A DNA stretch of 64,000 nt from an uncultured Verrucomicrobiales bacterium (GTDB lineage: Bacteria > Verrucomicrobiota > Verrucomicrobiia > Verrucomicrobiales > Akkermansiaceae): assembly GCA_905478925.1 (NCBI GenBank), contig CAJQKQ010000008.1, positions 1 to 64,000 on the forward strand, written 5' to 3'. Under the pieces are notes generated by a model that was not told the DNA's origin, did not search any database, and saw only the letters and a program-made list of their open reading frames with translations. This document shows positions 9,431 through 22,608 of this stretch, piece after piece. Positions within the stretch are counted from its first letter, which is position 1, and each line of letters opens with the position of its first letter. The translations under genes were made by a program, and so were the position numbers.

Positions 9431-9470
9431 GTAGGTGGGTCTCCGCGCCTTGAGTCGGAGTAGCGTCTCC
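9431..9470 (+). repeat. Degenerate GTAG-hairpin-like repeat
   Basis: GTAG-GTGG-GTCT-CCGC then GGAG-TAGCGT-CTCC. Confidence 0.3.
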
Positions 9471-9493
9471 GCCGCCCGTCAAAAGTAGGATCA

Positions 9494-9515
9494 AACTCGA
9501 AATGAATTTCGAGTT
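9494..9515 (-). terminator. Palindrome downstream of metal efflux operon, possible terminator
   Basis: AACTCGAAAT-GA-ATTTCGAGTT, perfect 10-bp arms, 23 bp after the last gene. Confidence 0.5.
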
Positions 9516-9537
9516 CATGGCGTGTTGTGTTTTTGGT

Positions 9538-11723
<2,186 letters not shown>

Positions 11724-11727
<4 letters not shown>

Positions 11728-14700
11728 ATGGTGACAGGTTTTATAGATCGGATTTCTTTCGTCATGCAGAAAAGCACGGGCACGACGAACATGGTCATTA
11801 GCGCGATGAACATCCCGCCAAAAATTGGGACAGCCATGGGAACCATGAGATCGGAGCCGCGACCGGTGCTGGTGAGGACGGGGAGGAGCGCGAGCATTGT
11901 CGTCGCGGTGGTCATCAGGCAGGGGCGCACGCGGCGGAGTCCGGCCTCGAGTGTGGCCTGACGGATTTCGGAAATGCTGGTAGGTTTTAGCTCGGCGAAT
12001 TTCTGGCGAAGATAGGTGGAGATGACCACGCCGTCATCGGTCGCGATGCCGAAGAGCGCGAGGAAGCCGACCCATACCGCGGTCGAGAGATTCACCGGCC
12101 CCGTGTTGAAAAGTTCTCCGATATTGTGGCCGAAAATCTCGAAATCGAGGAATCCGGGACGGCCGTAGAGCCAGAGCATAAGGAAGCCTCCCGACCAGGC
12201 GACGGCGACCCCGGTGAATACGATGAGGGTAGTAGAGACGGATTTGTTATCGAAATAGAGCAGGACGAAAATAATACCAAGACAGAGCGGCAGCATGATC
12301 ATCAAGGTGCGGTCGAATTCTAGGGCGGCCTCGTAGTTTCCAGCGAAATCGTAGCGCAAGCCTTCCGGGCGGTTGAGCTTTCCCTCCGCTTCCATTTTCG
12401 CGAGGTAGTCGCTCGCGGCCTCGACGACATCGACCTCTGCGGTGCCTGGCTCGGAGCCGAAGGTGACGTATCCGGTGAGAAAGGTGTCCTCCGCCTTGAT
12501 TACCTGCGGGCCGCGCACGTAGCGGATCTCCGCGAGCTGGGAGAGCGGCACCTGGGCGCCTTCCGTGGAATCGACGAGGACTTTTTGCAGCGCTTCCAGG
12601 GTATCGCGGTCTTCGCGGGTGAAGCGCACCTGCACCATGAAGCGCTCGCGCCCCTCAATGGTGGTGGTGACCATTCGCCCGCCGATGGCCGTCTGGATGG
12701 TATCGTGCACATCGGCGATATTCAGGCCGTAGCGGGAGGCGGCTTTGCGATCGGGGACGATCTCGAGGTAGGGTTTACCGACGATTCGGTCGGCGTTCAC
12801 CGTGCCGGGGGAGAGTCCGGGGATTTCTCCGCTGCGCAAATGGCGCTCGACCTCGAGGCCGAAGCTTTCGATTTCTTCCAGCGATTTGCCTTTGATTTTC
12901 AAGCCCATGGGCGCGCGCATACCGGTGCGGAGCATGACGAGACGGGTCTCGATGGGTTGCAGTTTCGGTGCGCCGGTGATGCCGGGGAGGCGGGTCGCTT
13001 GGCTAATTTCTGCCCAGATGTCCGCGGGTGATTTGATGTGCGGGCGCCATTGGCGGAAAGGTTTACCGTTCTTGTCTTCGATGAGATTGCCGGATTTTTC
13101 GTAGGTGAAATTTCCTTCATCATCGATGCGGTATTTCAATACACGGCCTTTCGAATCGGATTTATATTCGGAGACGTAGTTCACCACGGTCTCGATCATG
13201 GAGATGGGCGCGGGATCGAGAGGGGTTTCCGCTCGGCCAATTTTTCCGACGACTTGCCTGACTTCGGGAATGGCGTGGATTGCGGCGTCGGTGATTCGGA
13301 GGGCTTCGCGTGCCTCCTCGATGGAGGCGTGCGGTGCGACAGTTGGCATGTAGAGGAACGAGCCTTCGTCGAGCGCGGGGCGGAATTCTCGTCCGAGGCC
13401 GGGGAATTTCTCCGAGGCATCCGTCCATAGGCGGGTTTCGGTTATGGCATTTCCTAAAGTGTTCGGGATGAAGGCGAAGACTCTTGGGAAACCGAGCCAG
13501 ATGCAGAGGGCGGAGATAAGCAGCAGCAGCGGGGCGGAAAGGAACAGTGCCTTGTGGTTCAGGCACCAGCGGAGGATGCTTCCGTAGGTCATTTCGAAAA
13601 GCCGGAAGAGCCCTAGCAAGCCGCCGACGGCGATGATGACAAAGGCGAGGTTGGATATATTCGAGCGGTCGAGCCCGAGTGGCATCCAGTCGACGGCGAG
13701 CAGGCAGGCGATGAGGAAGGCGACGATGAAATTCACCGTGACGATGCCGATGCGAAGTGATTTTCCCGAGACGAAAAGCGGTGCGAGGATACCGAATGCG
13801 AGGGCGATGAGGCCGAGACCCAGCCAGAGAGAGAATACGAAGGCGAAAATCCCCCCGATGGCGAGTAGTGCGGAGGAAAGGGTTCGGCGGGTTTTCACCC
13901 ACTGCGGGAGCACACCGAAAAGAAGGTGGGCGACGGGCGGGATGATGGTCAGAGCGACGATGATCGATGCGATGAGGGCGAAGGATTTCGTGAATGCCAA
14001 TGGCCGAAAAAGCCGCCCGGCCTCGCCGGTCATGGTGAAGACGGGGAGGAAGCTGACCACGGTTGTCGCTACCGAAGTGGTGACCGCACCGGAGACTTCG
14101 GTGACGGCGCGGTAGATGACGGAGGCCGTAGTGGTGACCTTCGGTCGCCCCTCTTCTCCATCCACTGGCGACCGAAGGTCACCACTACTTTCATCCAGGT
14201 GTTTCAGGATGTTTTCCGTGAGGACGATTCCCACGTCCACCACCGTGCCTATGGCGATGGCGATGCCGGAGAGCGCAACGATGTTCGCATCCACCCCGGC
14301 GAGTTTCATGCTGATGAAAGTGATCAGCACCGCCAGCGGCAGCATTGCGGAAATGAGAATGCTGGTTCGTAGGTGAAGCACCATCACAACGATCACGATG
14401 ATGGTGACGAGCACTTGCTGGTAGAGTGCTTCGTCCAAGGTGTTGAGCGTCTCGTTGATCAGGCCGGAGCGGTCGTAAAACGGGACGACAGTCACCTTGG
14501 AAGTCGTCAGCCATTCTGGCCATGCGCGGCGGTCGTTGGTTTTTGTGAAACTCAGCCAGTCGTCGTCGGATGCGGGATCCAGAGGATTTTCGATTCCCTG
14601 GCGCTCCGCGAAATTCGCAACTTCCTGCCGGTCGGTTTTTTCCCAATCGATGACCGCCTTGATCGGTAGCGCGCTTTCCAATTCGCCGATGCGCTGTTTT

Positions 14701-15656
14701 GTGTTGCGAATGGCTTCGAGAGGGTTTGCTCCGTATCGGGCAACGACCACCCCACCGACAGCGTCCGCGCCATTGACATCGAGCGCGCCGCGTCGGAGTG
14801 CTGGGCCGAGGGTGACCTCCGCTACGTGCTCGACGAGGGTAGGGGTGTTTTCGCGAACGGTGACGACTGCCTTGTTGATGTCGTCAACGTTCTCAATGTA
14901 ACCGGTTCCGCGGAGGAAATATTCCACACCGTTGACAGCGAGGTTGCGGGCGCCAATTTCCTGGTTCGACTTGCGGACGGCATCGACAACCTGTGCGAGG
15001 GTTACCTTCTGTGCTCGGAGTTTCTCAGGATCGACATCGACCTGGTATTGTTTTTGGAAGCCGCCGATGGAGGCGACCTCGGCGACGCCATCTGCGGAAA
15101 GCAACGAGTAGCGGACCTGCCAATCTTGGATGGAGCGTAGCTCATCGAGATCCCATCCTCCCATTGGTTTTCCGTCGGGATCGCGCCCTTCGAGCACATA
15201 CCAGAAGACCTGACCAAGACCGGTGGCATCGGGGCCTAGTGTGGGTGTGGCATCGGCGGGGAGGAGGTTCGAGGGGAGGGTGTTGAGCTTTTCCAGAATC
15301 CTACTGCGACTCCAGTAGAACTCCACGTCCTCCTCGAAGATGAGATAGACGTAGGAGGCTCCGAACATGGAAAAGGAGCGGACTTCCTTCACCCCGGGGA
15401 CTCCGAGCAGGGAAACGGTTAGTGGGTAGGTGATCTGGTCTTCGACATCCTGTGGGGAGCGGCCCTGCCATTCGGTGAATACGATTTGTTGGTTGTCGCC
15501 AAGATCCGGGATCGCATCCACGGCGACGGGATCGCGCGGGTAGTTTCCTGTATCCCAGTCAAAGGGCGCGACCCTGACTCCCCAGCCGATGAAGAAGGCG
15601 AGGAGGAGGAAGACGATGAGCTTCTGGTGAAGGCAGAAATGGATGAGACGGTTCAT
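11724..15656 (-). CDS. cusA: CusA/CzcA-family heavy-metal RND efflux permease
   Basis: 1310 aa; [56 protein letters not shown]; overlaps copA start. Confidence 0.93.
14128..14188. repeat. REP-like inverted pair inside cusA coding sequence
   Basis: GTAGTGGTGACCTTCGGTCGCC (14128-14149) and exact reverse complement (14167-14188), 17-bp spacer. Confidence 0.85.
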
Positions 15657-15704
15657 CGGGAAGTGGCTAGTGCCGAGTGATCAGTGATCAGTGGAAGACG
15701 GTTG

Positions 15705-17732
15705 CTATTCCTCGGTTTCAGGGGTGAGGGAGAGGGTGTCGGTGATTGAGCCGCAATCGAGCATGGAGTCGCCATAGTAGGGGTTGATGACTTGCGGGAC
15801 GTTGGAGAGCCAGTCGGCTCCTTTGTCGCCGCCGACCATTGGGCAGTGGAGGACGTATGCGTTGCCTACACGGTCGAGGCCGTTTGCGCGGACTTGGGAA
15901 ATGAGTTCGTTGCTGAGTGCCTCGAAGGCTGCACGCTGTGGCTTGATTTCCGCTGTGGCCGCGATGGTTTCAGCTGATTTGCGGATGGCAGGGAGTTCGG
16001 CGGATTGGGCGAGCTTCGCGGCGGCGTTGGCGGCGGCGCCCGGGTCGTCTGCGGCTAGTGCTTTGGCGATGGGGAGGTAGAGCTGGACCATCTGCTCCAG
16101 GCGGGCGGCTGCGGCGAGATCCAGTGGTTTGGGCGCGGTGCCGGAAGCGCGCAGGCCGAGGTTGCGTGCGGCCTGCTCGATGGAGCTGCGGACGATGGAT
16201 TTTGCGGTGACGGGATTCTTGTCATCAGCTCGGGTGAGATCCACGAGAAGGCGGTTGGAAAACTCGGGCCAGAGGCTTTTTAGTTCGGGTTGGAAGGTGT
16301 CGGTGTTGACCTTTCTGATGGCTGTTTTCATGATCTCGATTTCTTCGGAAAGATCTCCGGTTTCCATGCGACCGAGGGCGCGGAGCACGGGTTGCCACTG
16401 GCCCGAGAGGTCTTCCGGTGCAGAGTGTGCTGGCTTCTCCTCAAGGCCTGCGGAGGGGTTCATCATCGAGGGCTTGGCTTTGATCTGGAGTTCGGAATCG
16501 AGTTTGAAAGCACCCCGGGTGACGACCAATTCGCCTGCGGAGAGGCCCTCTCTGACGATGTAGCGTTTTCCTAGAGGCGAACCCAACAGGATGACTCGAC
16601 CTTCGAAGGTAGGCTGCTGATCGGCGGTGCGGACATAGACAACCGCGCGCTCGCCGGTGCGGAGGACGGCGGATTTCGGGACGGTGACGAGATTTTCGTT
16701 TTCCATACCCGGCGGTAGAGCTGGAGCGAGCACGCGGGCGCTGGCGAACATACCGGGCTTGATGCGGTCTTGTGGGTTCGGCACATCGACGCGGACACGG
16801 GCGAAGCGGCGCTGGGCGTCGATGAGGTGGTCGATGTATGCGATTTTGCCGGTGAAAGTTTCGCTAGGAAGTGCTTCGACAGTGAAGGTGACGGGCAGAC
16901 CCTCGCGCATGTATGCGAGCTCGCTTTCATAGACCTCAAGGTTCAGCCAGACATTGGAATGGTCCGCTACTGTGAAAAGGACGTCGCCTGTTTTTACGTA
17001 GCTTCCGAGTTTTACGTTTTTCTCCAGAACCTGTCCGGCGTGTGGGGAGCGAATGGTGATGCGGTCGGAGGGTGTGTCCGCTGTCTGAAGGGTGGCGATT
17101 TCATGGGGGGAGATTTCGAGAAGCTGGAGCTTGCGGAGAGCTGCCTCGTAGAGAGTGCGGCGAGTGCTCCGGACGGCAGGCGGGCCGGAGTCCATGGCAT
17201 TGCGAGCTTCGATGAGTTCCTTTTGTGCGAGATAGATTTCCGGAGAGTAGAGTTCTGCCAGCGCTTCGCTTTCGGCGACCAATGTGCCAGTGAAATCGGC
17301 GAAGAGCTTGTCGATGCGGCCGGCAATGCGGGCGGTGATGGAAGAAACGAGGCGTTCGTCGTGAGCGATGCGGCCGAATACGGTGACCTCATTCACCTGG
17401 GATTCGTTGAGCGCAATAACGGGGGAAACCCGGATGTCGAGAAGGGCGGACGCCTCCGGGCTGATGGAAACCTCGCGCATGCCGCCGCCGTCACCGCCTT
17501 CGAGAGGGATGAGATCCATGGCGCAGATGGGGCAGAGTCCGGGATCGGGTTGGCGAACCTGTGGATGCATGGAGCATGTCCAGATTGTGTAAGAACCTCC
17601 GCCATCCGTGGCGGGGGATTTTTTTTCCGAAGGGAGACCGAACCACCAGCCGAGCAGAAAGAGGGCGATCGGGAGGAGTATGGCAAGGGTTTTTCGAGGG
17701 GCCCGGGCGATGGATTTGAAATACTTTTTCAT
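15705..17732 (-). CDS. cusB: CusB-family periplasmic adaptor with heavy-metal-binding and DUF3347-like C-terminal regions
   Basis: TCSMHPQVRQPDPGLCPICAMDL; adaptor core; C-terminal CPMVGGDKGADWLSNVPQVINPYYGDSMLDCG. Confidence 0.9.
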   Translation of the reverse strand: MKKYFKSIARAPRKTLAILLPIALFLLGWWFGLPSEKKSPATDGGGSYTIWTCSMHPQVRQPDPGLCPICAMDLIPLEGGDGGGMREVSISPEASALLDIRVSPVIALNESQVNEVTVFGRIAHDERLVSSITARIAGRIDKLFADFTGTLVAESEALAELYSPEIYLAQKELIEARNAMDSGPPAVRSTRRTLYEAALRKLQLLEISPHEIATLQTADTPSDRITIRSPHAGQVLEKNVKLGSYVKTGDVLFTVADHSNVWLNLEVYESELAYMREGLPVTFTVEALPSETFTGKIAYIDHLIDAQRRFARVRVDVPNPQDRIKPGMFASARVLAPALPPGMENENLVTVPKSAVLRTGERAVVYVRTADQQPTFEGRVILLGSPLGKRYIVREGLSAGELVVTRGAFKLDSELQIKAKPSMMNPSAGLEEKPAHSAPEDLSGQWQPVLRALGRMETGDLSEEIEIMKTAIRKVNTDTFQPELKSLWPEFSNRLLVDLTRADDKNPVTAKSIVRSSIEQAARNLGLRASGTAPKPLDLAAAARLEQMVQLYLPIAKALAADDPGAAANAAAKLAQSAELPAIRKSAETIAATAEIKPQRAAFEALSNELISQVRANGLDRVGNAYVLHCPMVGGDKGADWLSNVPQVINPYYGDSMLDCGSITDTLSLTPETEE

Positions 17733-19054
17733 AGGGCTGCGGCTGCTTGGAGGGTTGCGATGGCTTTGCCGAGCTGGGCGCGGCTTTGGACAAGTTGCAG
17801 GCGGTAGGCGAGGAGCTCGCGCTGGGTGCCGATCACATCGGTGAAGGAATTTTTCCCTGAGGAATACCCGGTGAGCGTCACGTCGTATGCCTGTTGCGCA
17901 GACGGGATGAGGCGGTCGTTAAAAAGGGCGATGACATCGCGGGCGGTCTTCGCGCGGAAGTAGGCATCCTCGACACGGTAGCGGAGATCCGAGCGGGAGG
18001 ACTCCAGCATGGCGCGGGTTTCGGCCATACCCTCGGAAGCCTCGCGAACCATGGCTTTGCGTGGCTCCCGCCAGAGCGGAATGTTGAATCCGAGCGTGGC
18101 GAAGACCTGGTCGCGGCCGTTTGAGACAGGGGACAGGCCGGAGCCGGATACCGGCGCATAGGTGAGCCCGACGGTGGGATCGGGGAATTTCTCCAGCTTC
18201 GCTTTGCGCAGGCGCTGGGCGAAGGCGTCGGTGCGGGAGTTGGCGGCGGAGATATCCGGGTGGTTTGCCTCAGCACGGGCGATGAGGCTGTTGAGACTGC
18301 CCGTCGCGGGGACGGATGGCGCGGAAGGGGAGGGCAGACTCGCTCCAGCAGGACGGTTCAGCAGGGAATTGATGCGGGCTATGGCGGAGGATCGGACCTG
18401 GCGGAGGCTTACGAGGTCGCGGTCGAGCATGGTGATCTCGTTTCCGATACGAAGCTGGTCGGCCTGGGTGGCTGCGCCGGCTTCAACCCGTGTGGTTACG
18501 ATATCGCGGATGGTTGTGAGCAGCACACGGTTTTCGTTGGTGTAGGCGATGGTCTGATTCGCAAGGTAGTAATCCCACCAGGCGCTTTTCACCTGTTCGG
18601 AAATTTTAAGTGCGAGCGAATCGGCTTCGGAGCGGATGGCTGCGGCTTCGAGGCTGGCGGCGCGGCTGGCGGCCGCGCGTTTTCCGGGGAGCGGTATTTT
18701 TTGGGAAACCCCGACCATGGCCTCGACGCGACCTGCGGCGGTTTCTGGAAGGCTGCCGACGGAAATAGAAGCGTTCGGATCGGGGAGGGAAGCTGCCTGT
18801 GGTGCCCGGGCTTCCATGCGCTCGGCCTTGTGGCGGAGGGCTTTGATGGAGGGATTGTGGGCGACGGCGAAGGCTGCGAGTTTTTCCGGGTCGCCAGAGC
18901 CGACGGAGTAGTTCACCGGGCGCAGGTTTTCCTCCGGGATATCGAGGTCATCGAGCGCGGATCTCCCGCCAAGACCGCCGGAATCCGCGCATGCGGCGAG
19001 AATCAAAGCAAGCGACGAGGGGGCCAGCATCCGTAGAAGGTGTGAAGTGTTCAT
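17729..19054 (-). CDS. TolC/CusC-family outer membrane efflux protein
   Basis: Lipoprotein-like LILAACADSG; FPDPTVGLTYAP; start/stop overlap with cusB. Confidence 0.88.
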   Translation of the reverse strand: MNTSHLLRMLAPSSLALILAACADSGGLGGRSALDDLDIPEENLRPVNYSVGSGDPEKLAAFAVAHNPSIKALRHKAERMEARAPQAASLPDPNASISVGSLPETAAGRVEAMVGVSQKIPLPGKRAAASRAASLEAAAIRSEADSLALKISEQVKSAWWDYYLANQTIAYTNENRVLLTTIRDIVTTRVEAGAATQADQLRIGNEITMLDRDLVSLRQVRSSAIARINSLLNRPAGASLPSPSAPSVPATGSLNSLIARAEANHPDISAANSRTDAFAQRLRKAKLEKFPDPTVGLTYAPVSGSGLSPVSNGRDQVFATLGFNIPLWREPRKAMVREASEGMAETRAMLESSRSDLRYRVEDAYFRAKTARDVIALFNDRLIPSAQQAYDVTLTGYSSGKNSFTDVIGTQRELLAYRLQLVQSRAQLGKAIATLQAAAAL

Positions 19055-19107
19055 CAGGAGTGGGGAGCCGCCGCGCAGGTGCGACGGCGGCTCCGCGGGT
19101 TGATGTT

Positions 19108-19401
19108 TTATTCCGAGGCGTTTCCGAGTTTCCCGAGGTATTTCGCGGGATCCTTTTCGAACTTCGGCGGGCAGCTGTCGCAGCAGAATTTGATCTCCTG
19201 GCCCTCGTGGACGATGGCGACCGGTTCTCCCATACTGCCTAGTTTTTCACCGGACACGATGCAAACGTCGAGCGGGTAGGGTTTCACCGCGGCATCGCTG
19301 GTGGCGGGAGTGTTCGAATCGACCTCGGCTGTTTCCTTGTTGCAGGAGACGAAGGCGAGGGGCGAGAGGAGGATGAGTGTTGTTTTTGAAATGAAGGTCA
19401 T
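19108..19401 (-). CDS. YHS-like metal-associated lipoprotein
   Basis: Lipobox-like LLSPLAFVSC; CIVSGEKLGSMGEPVAIVHEGQEIKFCCDSCPPKFEKDPAKYL. Confidence 0.75.
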   Translation of the reverse strand: MTFISKTTLILLSPLAFVSCNKETAEVDSNTPATSDAAVKPYPLDVCIVSGEKLGSMGEPVAIVHEGQEIKFCCDSCPPKFEKDPAKYLGKLGNASE

Positions 19402-19532
19402 GGTTCTTAAATATTTGATTGGTTTGGAAAAATCGACACGGCTCCGAGTGAGCGCGATGTCTTGGGATAGCCGGCCCTGAAACTTCGGGACGCGGTGGTG
19501 GTGGCACGCGGGTGCGCACCATTTCCAAGGAA

Positions 19533-19922
19533 TCAAAACAGATAAGAACACTTCGCCGCCAGACGGGTGGCGGTGGAAGGCGTCGGCAAGGAGCCGGGCG
19601 GCCATTTCTTGAGAAAGGCCGTGGCCTGGGAGAGCTTGGGAAGGTGATCGCAGTCGTTCTTTGCGAAAACCGGGGGCAGTGGCTGGGAAGGGATGAGATC
19701 GGGGAGGATCGCCTCATGTTCTGGTGTTGCCTTTTCCTTCGCGAACGAGCAGCCGCAGGGTTTGTCTTGTTCCTTCGAGTCCTTGCCGGAGTTCGGGGAA
19801 GGCGCACAGCAGGAGGAGGAATTTTCGGATCCGTTCTGCGAATGTCCTTTGAGTGCGCAGCAGCACGCGGGATTGGCGATTGCCAATGCCATGAAGACTG
19901 CGACGATCTGTTTAAGGAACAC
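19533..19922 (-). CDS. Small secreted cysteine-rich protein at head of metal operon
   Basis: 129 aa; N-terminal hydrophobic segment; CCC, CC, CGC clusters and His residues. Confidence 0.6.
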   Translation of the reverse strand: MFLKQIVAVFMALAIANPACCCALKGHSQNGSENSSSCCAPSPNSGKDSKEQDKPCGCSFAKEKATPEHEAILPDLIPSQPLPPVFAKNDCDHLPKLSQATAFLKKWPPGSLPTPSTATRLAAKCSYLF

Positions 19923-19980
19923 AACAGGTAGAGTAACGCAGTTGTCCGATAATTCCAGAAAGTTTTCGTGGGAAGCTTTT

Positions 19981-20937
19981 TTAAGCCTCGGAGTTCCACT
20001 CGCCGAACTTGCGGAATTTCTCGTAGCGCTCGTTGAGGAGTTTGTCGGTTTTCAGGGAGCAGAGGTGATCCAAATGCTTTGAGAGGGCTTCGCGGAAGGA
20101 TTTTGCGGTCGCCTCGTGGTCGTGGTGGGCACCTCCGGTCGGTTCGGGGATGACATCATCGATGAGCTTGAGTTTGAGCAGGTCGGGAGCGACGAGTTTC
20201 ATGGCCTCGGCGGCCTCCGGGGCGTGCTTGCGGTGCTTCCAGAGGATGGCGGCGCAGCCTTCTGGGGAGATGACTGAGTAGTAGGCGTTTTCCATCATTA
20301 CGACGCGGTCGGCGACGCCGATGCCGAGAGCACCGCCGGAGCCGCCCTCACCGATAACGACAGCGATGACAGGGGTTTTGAGAAGCATCATCTCGCGGAG
20401 GTTGAAGGCGATCGCCTCGGCGATGTTGCGCTCCTCCGCGCCGATGCCAGGAAAGGCGCCGGGGGTGTCGATCAGGGCGATGATCGGCATCGAGAATTTT
20501 TCCGCAAGCTTCATGAGGCGGAGAGATTTCCGGTAGCCCTCGGGATGTGCGGAGCCGAAGTTGCGCTTGAGGTTTTCCTTGGTGTCGCGGCCTTTCTGGT
20601 GGCCTAGGACAACACATTTCCTATCGCCTAGCATGGCGAAGCCGCCGGGCATCGAGGCATCGTCGCCGATATGACGATCCCCGTGGAGTTCGCAAAAGTC
20701 ATGGAATGCCAGTGAAACGTAATCGAGCATGAACGGGCGCTGGGTGTGCCGTGCGATCTGGACACGCTGCCACGGGCTGAGGTTTTCGTAAATGGACGAA
20801 CGCGTTTCGGCGAGCTTTCGCTCCATTGTCGCAATTTCGTCGGACAAGTCGAGGTCTTGAGCTGCCGATTTGGCACGGAGCTTTTCGAGTTCCTTCTCAA
20901 TCTCGGCGGCGGGTTTTTCGAATTCAAGGAGCTGCAT
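19981..20937 (-). CDS. accA: acetyl-CoA carboxylase carboxyltransferase subunit alpha
   Basis: MQLLEFEKPAAEIEKELEKLR...GEGGSGGALGIGVADRVVMMENAYYSVISPEGCAAILWK. Confidence 0.97.
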   Translation of the reverse strand: MQLLEFEKPAAEIEKELEKLRAKSAAQDLDLSDEIATMERKLAETRSSIYENLSPWQRVQIARHTQRPFMLDYVSLAFHDFCELHGDRHIGDDASMPGGFAMLGDRKCVVLGHQKGRDTKENLKRNFGSAHPEGYRKSLRLMKLAEKFSMPIIALIDTPGAFPGIGAEERNIAEAIAFNLREMMLLKTPVIAVVIGEGGSGGALGIGVADRVVMMENAYYSVISPEGCAAILWKHRKHAPEAAEAMKLVAPDLLKLKLIDDVIPEPTGGAHHDHEATAKSFREALSKHLDHLCSLKTDKLLNERYEKFRKFGEWNSEA

Positions 20938-21041
20938 GCTGGAAATTTTTAAATTCTAAATTTCAAACCTCAAGGAAGAGGAAGGATTATGGTTGCGCGA
21001 GCCTAAGGGGAAAGCGTGGGGAATGGAATGGTGAAATGTCC

Positions 21042-21938
21042 TCATTTTTTGGGGTTGCGGATTTCGACCTTGTTGCCGGTGCGGGTGAGCAGGAACAGTT
21101 CCTCGATGTCGGATCTGCTGAGGAAAATGCCGAGCGGGGGGGCTTCGTCGGTGTCGTTGTAGGGGAAGATCTGGAGCGCCGGGCTCTTGAACTGTAGCGA
21201 CTTGGAAGTTGCGCGGTAGTTTTTTGCGGTCGAGGAAACGGCGCTTCCGTCGAGAGTGGCGCGGCGGGATGCGATCACGGTTTTTGCGGCGCGCGGGGAG
21301 GAGCCGTTGGTTCTGAGGATAGGATATTCACAGACAAACTTCGGTCCGTCCCAGAGGGAAACTGATTTGCGCTGCGGCTCGACCAGGACGCGGAAGTTGA
21401 GCGGCATGAGCTGCAGGTCGTCTCCTGGCTGGAGGCTCTTCAGCTCCATCATGCCGTTGAGGTGCATGATCATGTCCAGGGAGGTGTCGTTGCGTCCGGC
21501 GATTGCGAAGTAGGAGTCACCGCTCTTTACCTCGTAGTCGGTTTTCCCGGCCTCGAAATTGCTGGCAAGGATCTCGTCGAGATTCATCTGTCCGACGATA
21601 CGGCGGGCGGTAGGCGCGGCGGGGGAGGAAGGGAAGACGTTGACGATGGCCAACAGTTTTTCGCGGCCGGCCTTGATTTTTCCCAGTGCGATGAGTTCGT
21701 GGGCTTTCTGGAAGGCACGGTCGCCGGGCTCGAAATCCGGCATCTCGGCGGCGTCGAGGACTTTGGTGAAATCTTCCTCCTTGGCAGCTCGGAGAACGGT
21801 TCCCGCCTCGGGGATGATCCTCTCGAAAACCCCGCCGAGCGGCTCGACGACGATATGGTAGGCGAGCATCGCCGTGAAAGTGACCACGCTGGCCACGGCG
21901 AGACCTGCGATAATTTTGATGATGAGCCAGATTCTCAT
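21042..21938 (-). CDS. LysM-domain envelope protein
   Basis: N-terminal TM; YEVKSGDSYFAIAGRNDTSLDMIMHLNGMMELKSLQPGDDLQLMP. Confidence 0.75.
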   Translation of the reverse strand: MRIWLIIKIIAGLAVASVVTFTAMLAYHIVVEPLGGVFERIIPEAGTVLRAAKEEDFTKVLDAAEMPDFEPGDRAFQKAHELIALGKIKAGREKLLAIVNVFPSSPAAPTARRIVGQMNLDEILASNFEAGKTDYEVKSGDSYFAIAGRNDTSLDMIMHLNGMMELKSLQPGDDLQLMPLNFRVLVEPQRKSVSLWDGPKFVCEYPILRTNGSSPRAAKTVIASRRATLDGSAVSSTAKNYRATSKSLQFKSPALQIFPYNDTDEAPPLGIFLSRSDIEELFLLTRTGNKVEIRNPKK

Positions 21939-21972
21939 GCGAATTAAAAACTCAAATCAACAAGGCTTGGAT

Positions 21973-22509
21973 TCAAATAAGACCTTTGCGCATGAAATCG
22001 AATGCATTGATTTCATGAGAGCGCATGATCATCTCGAAGGAAAATTTCAGGATGGAGATCTCCCATGTGTCGTCGACGCCCTCGATGATGGCCAGCGAGG
22101 GATTTCCGGTACGGCGTATATCTTCAAGTGCGCGTTCGCGGACGGAGTCGATGGAGTCATGGACGAGTTCCTCGCTGACGGCTCCCCTCCGGAAGCGAAA
22201 TCCGTATTGGAGGAAAGCGAGATCCTTGCCCTGGGCTTTCATTTTCTCGACCAGTGCGTCGAGGCGGGCGCGAGCGTTTTCATCGAAGCCCTCCAGTTCG
22301 ATCTCGCGATATGGCTCTGGGCGGAGGATGCGTGGTTTCATTGCCTCCACTTCACCCTTGCGGATGCGTACCTTGCCGACCTGATCCATCGGTTCGCTGA
22401 GGAGCTGGAACTCGAAACGGGTTTCGCCGAAAGTCTGGATGCGGTGATCCGGTTCGTGGAGGACGCGGGTCGTCTCGAGCGCGTATTGGATGTCGTCTTG
22501 CGATGGCAT
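21973..22509 (-). CDS. hypothetical protein
   Basis: 178-aa ORF, good coding character. Confidence 0.65.
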   Translation of the reverse strand: MPSQDDIQYALETTRVLHEPDHRIQTFGETRFEFQLLSEPMDQVGKVRIRKGEVEAMKPRILRPEPYREIELEGFDENARARLDALVEKMKAQGKDLAFLQYGFRFRRGAVSEELVHDSIDSVRERALEDIRRTGNPSLAIIEGVDDTWEISILKFSFEMIMRSHEINAFDFMRKGLI

Positions 22510-22551
22510 TAGCTACCAGAGTATGCGCCCAAATCCGAGGGAATGCAAAGA

Positions 22552-22583
22552 AAAGGGCGGGAACCTTGCGGTGCCCACCCTTT
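22552..22583 (-). terminator. Intrinsic terminator downstream of acpP
   Basis: AAAGGGCGGG ... CCCACCCTTT (one mismatch), T-rich tract on - strand after stem. Confidence 0.7.
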
Positions 22584-22608
22584 CCGTGAAAAATAGAAAC
22601 CCTACGGT

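Noticed and set aside
15672-15690. TGATCAGTGATCAGTG tandem repeat between cusB and cusA
   Set aside because: Only about two short units; no further evidence of function
16770-17807. 345-aa + strand ORF
   Set aside because: Antisense to cusB; low-complexity acidic/Gly shadow composition typical of the opposite strand of GC-rich genes
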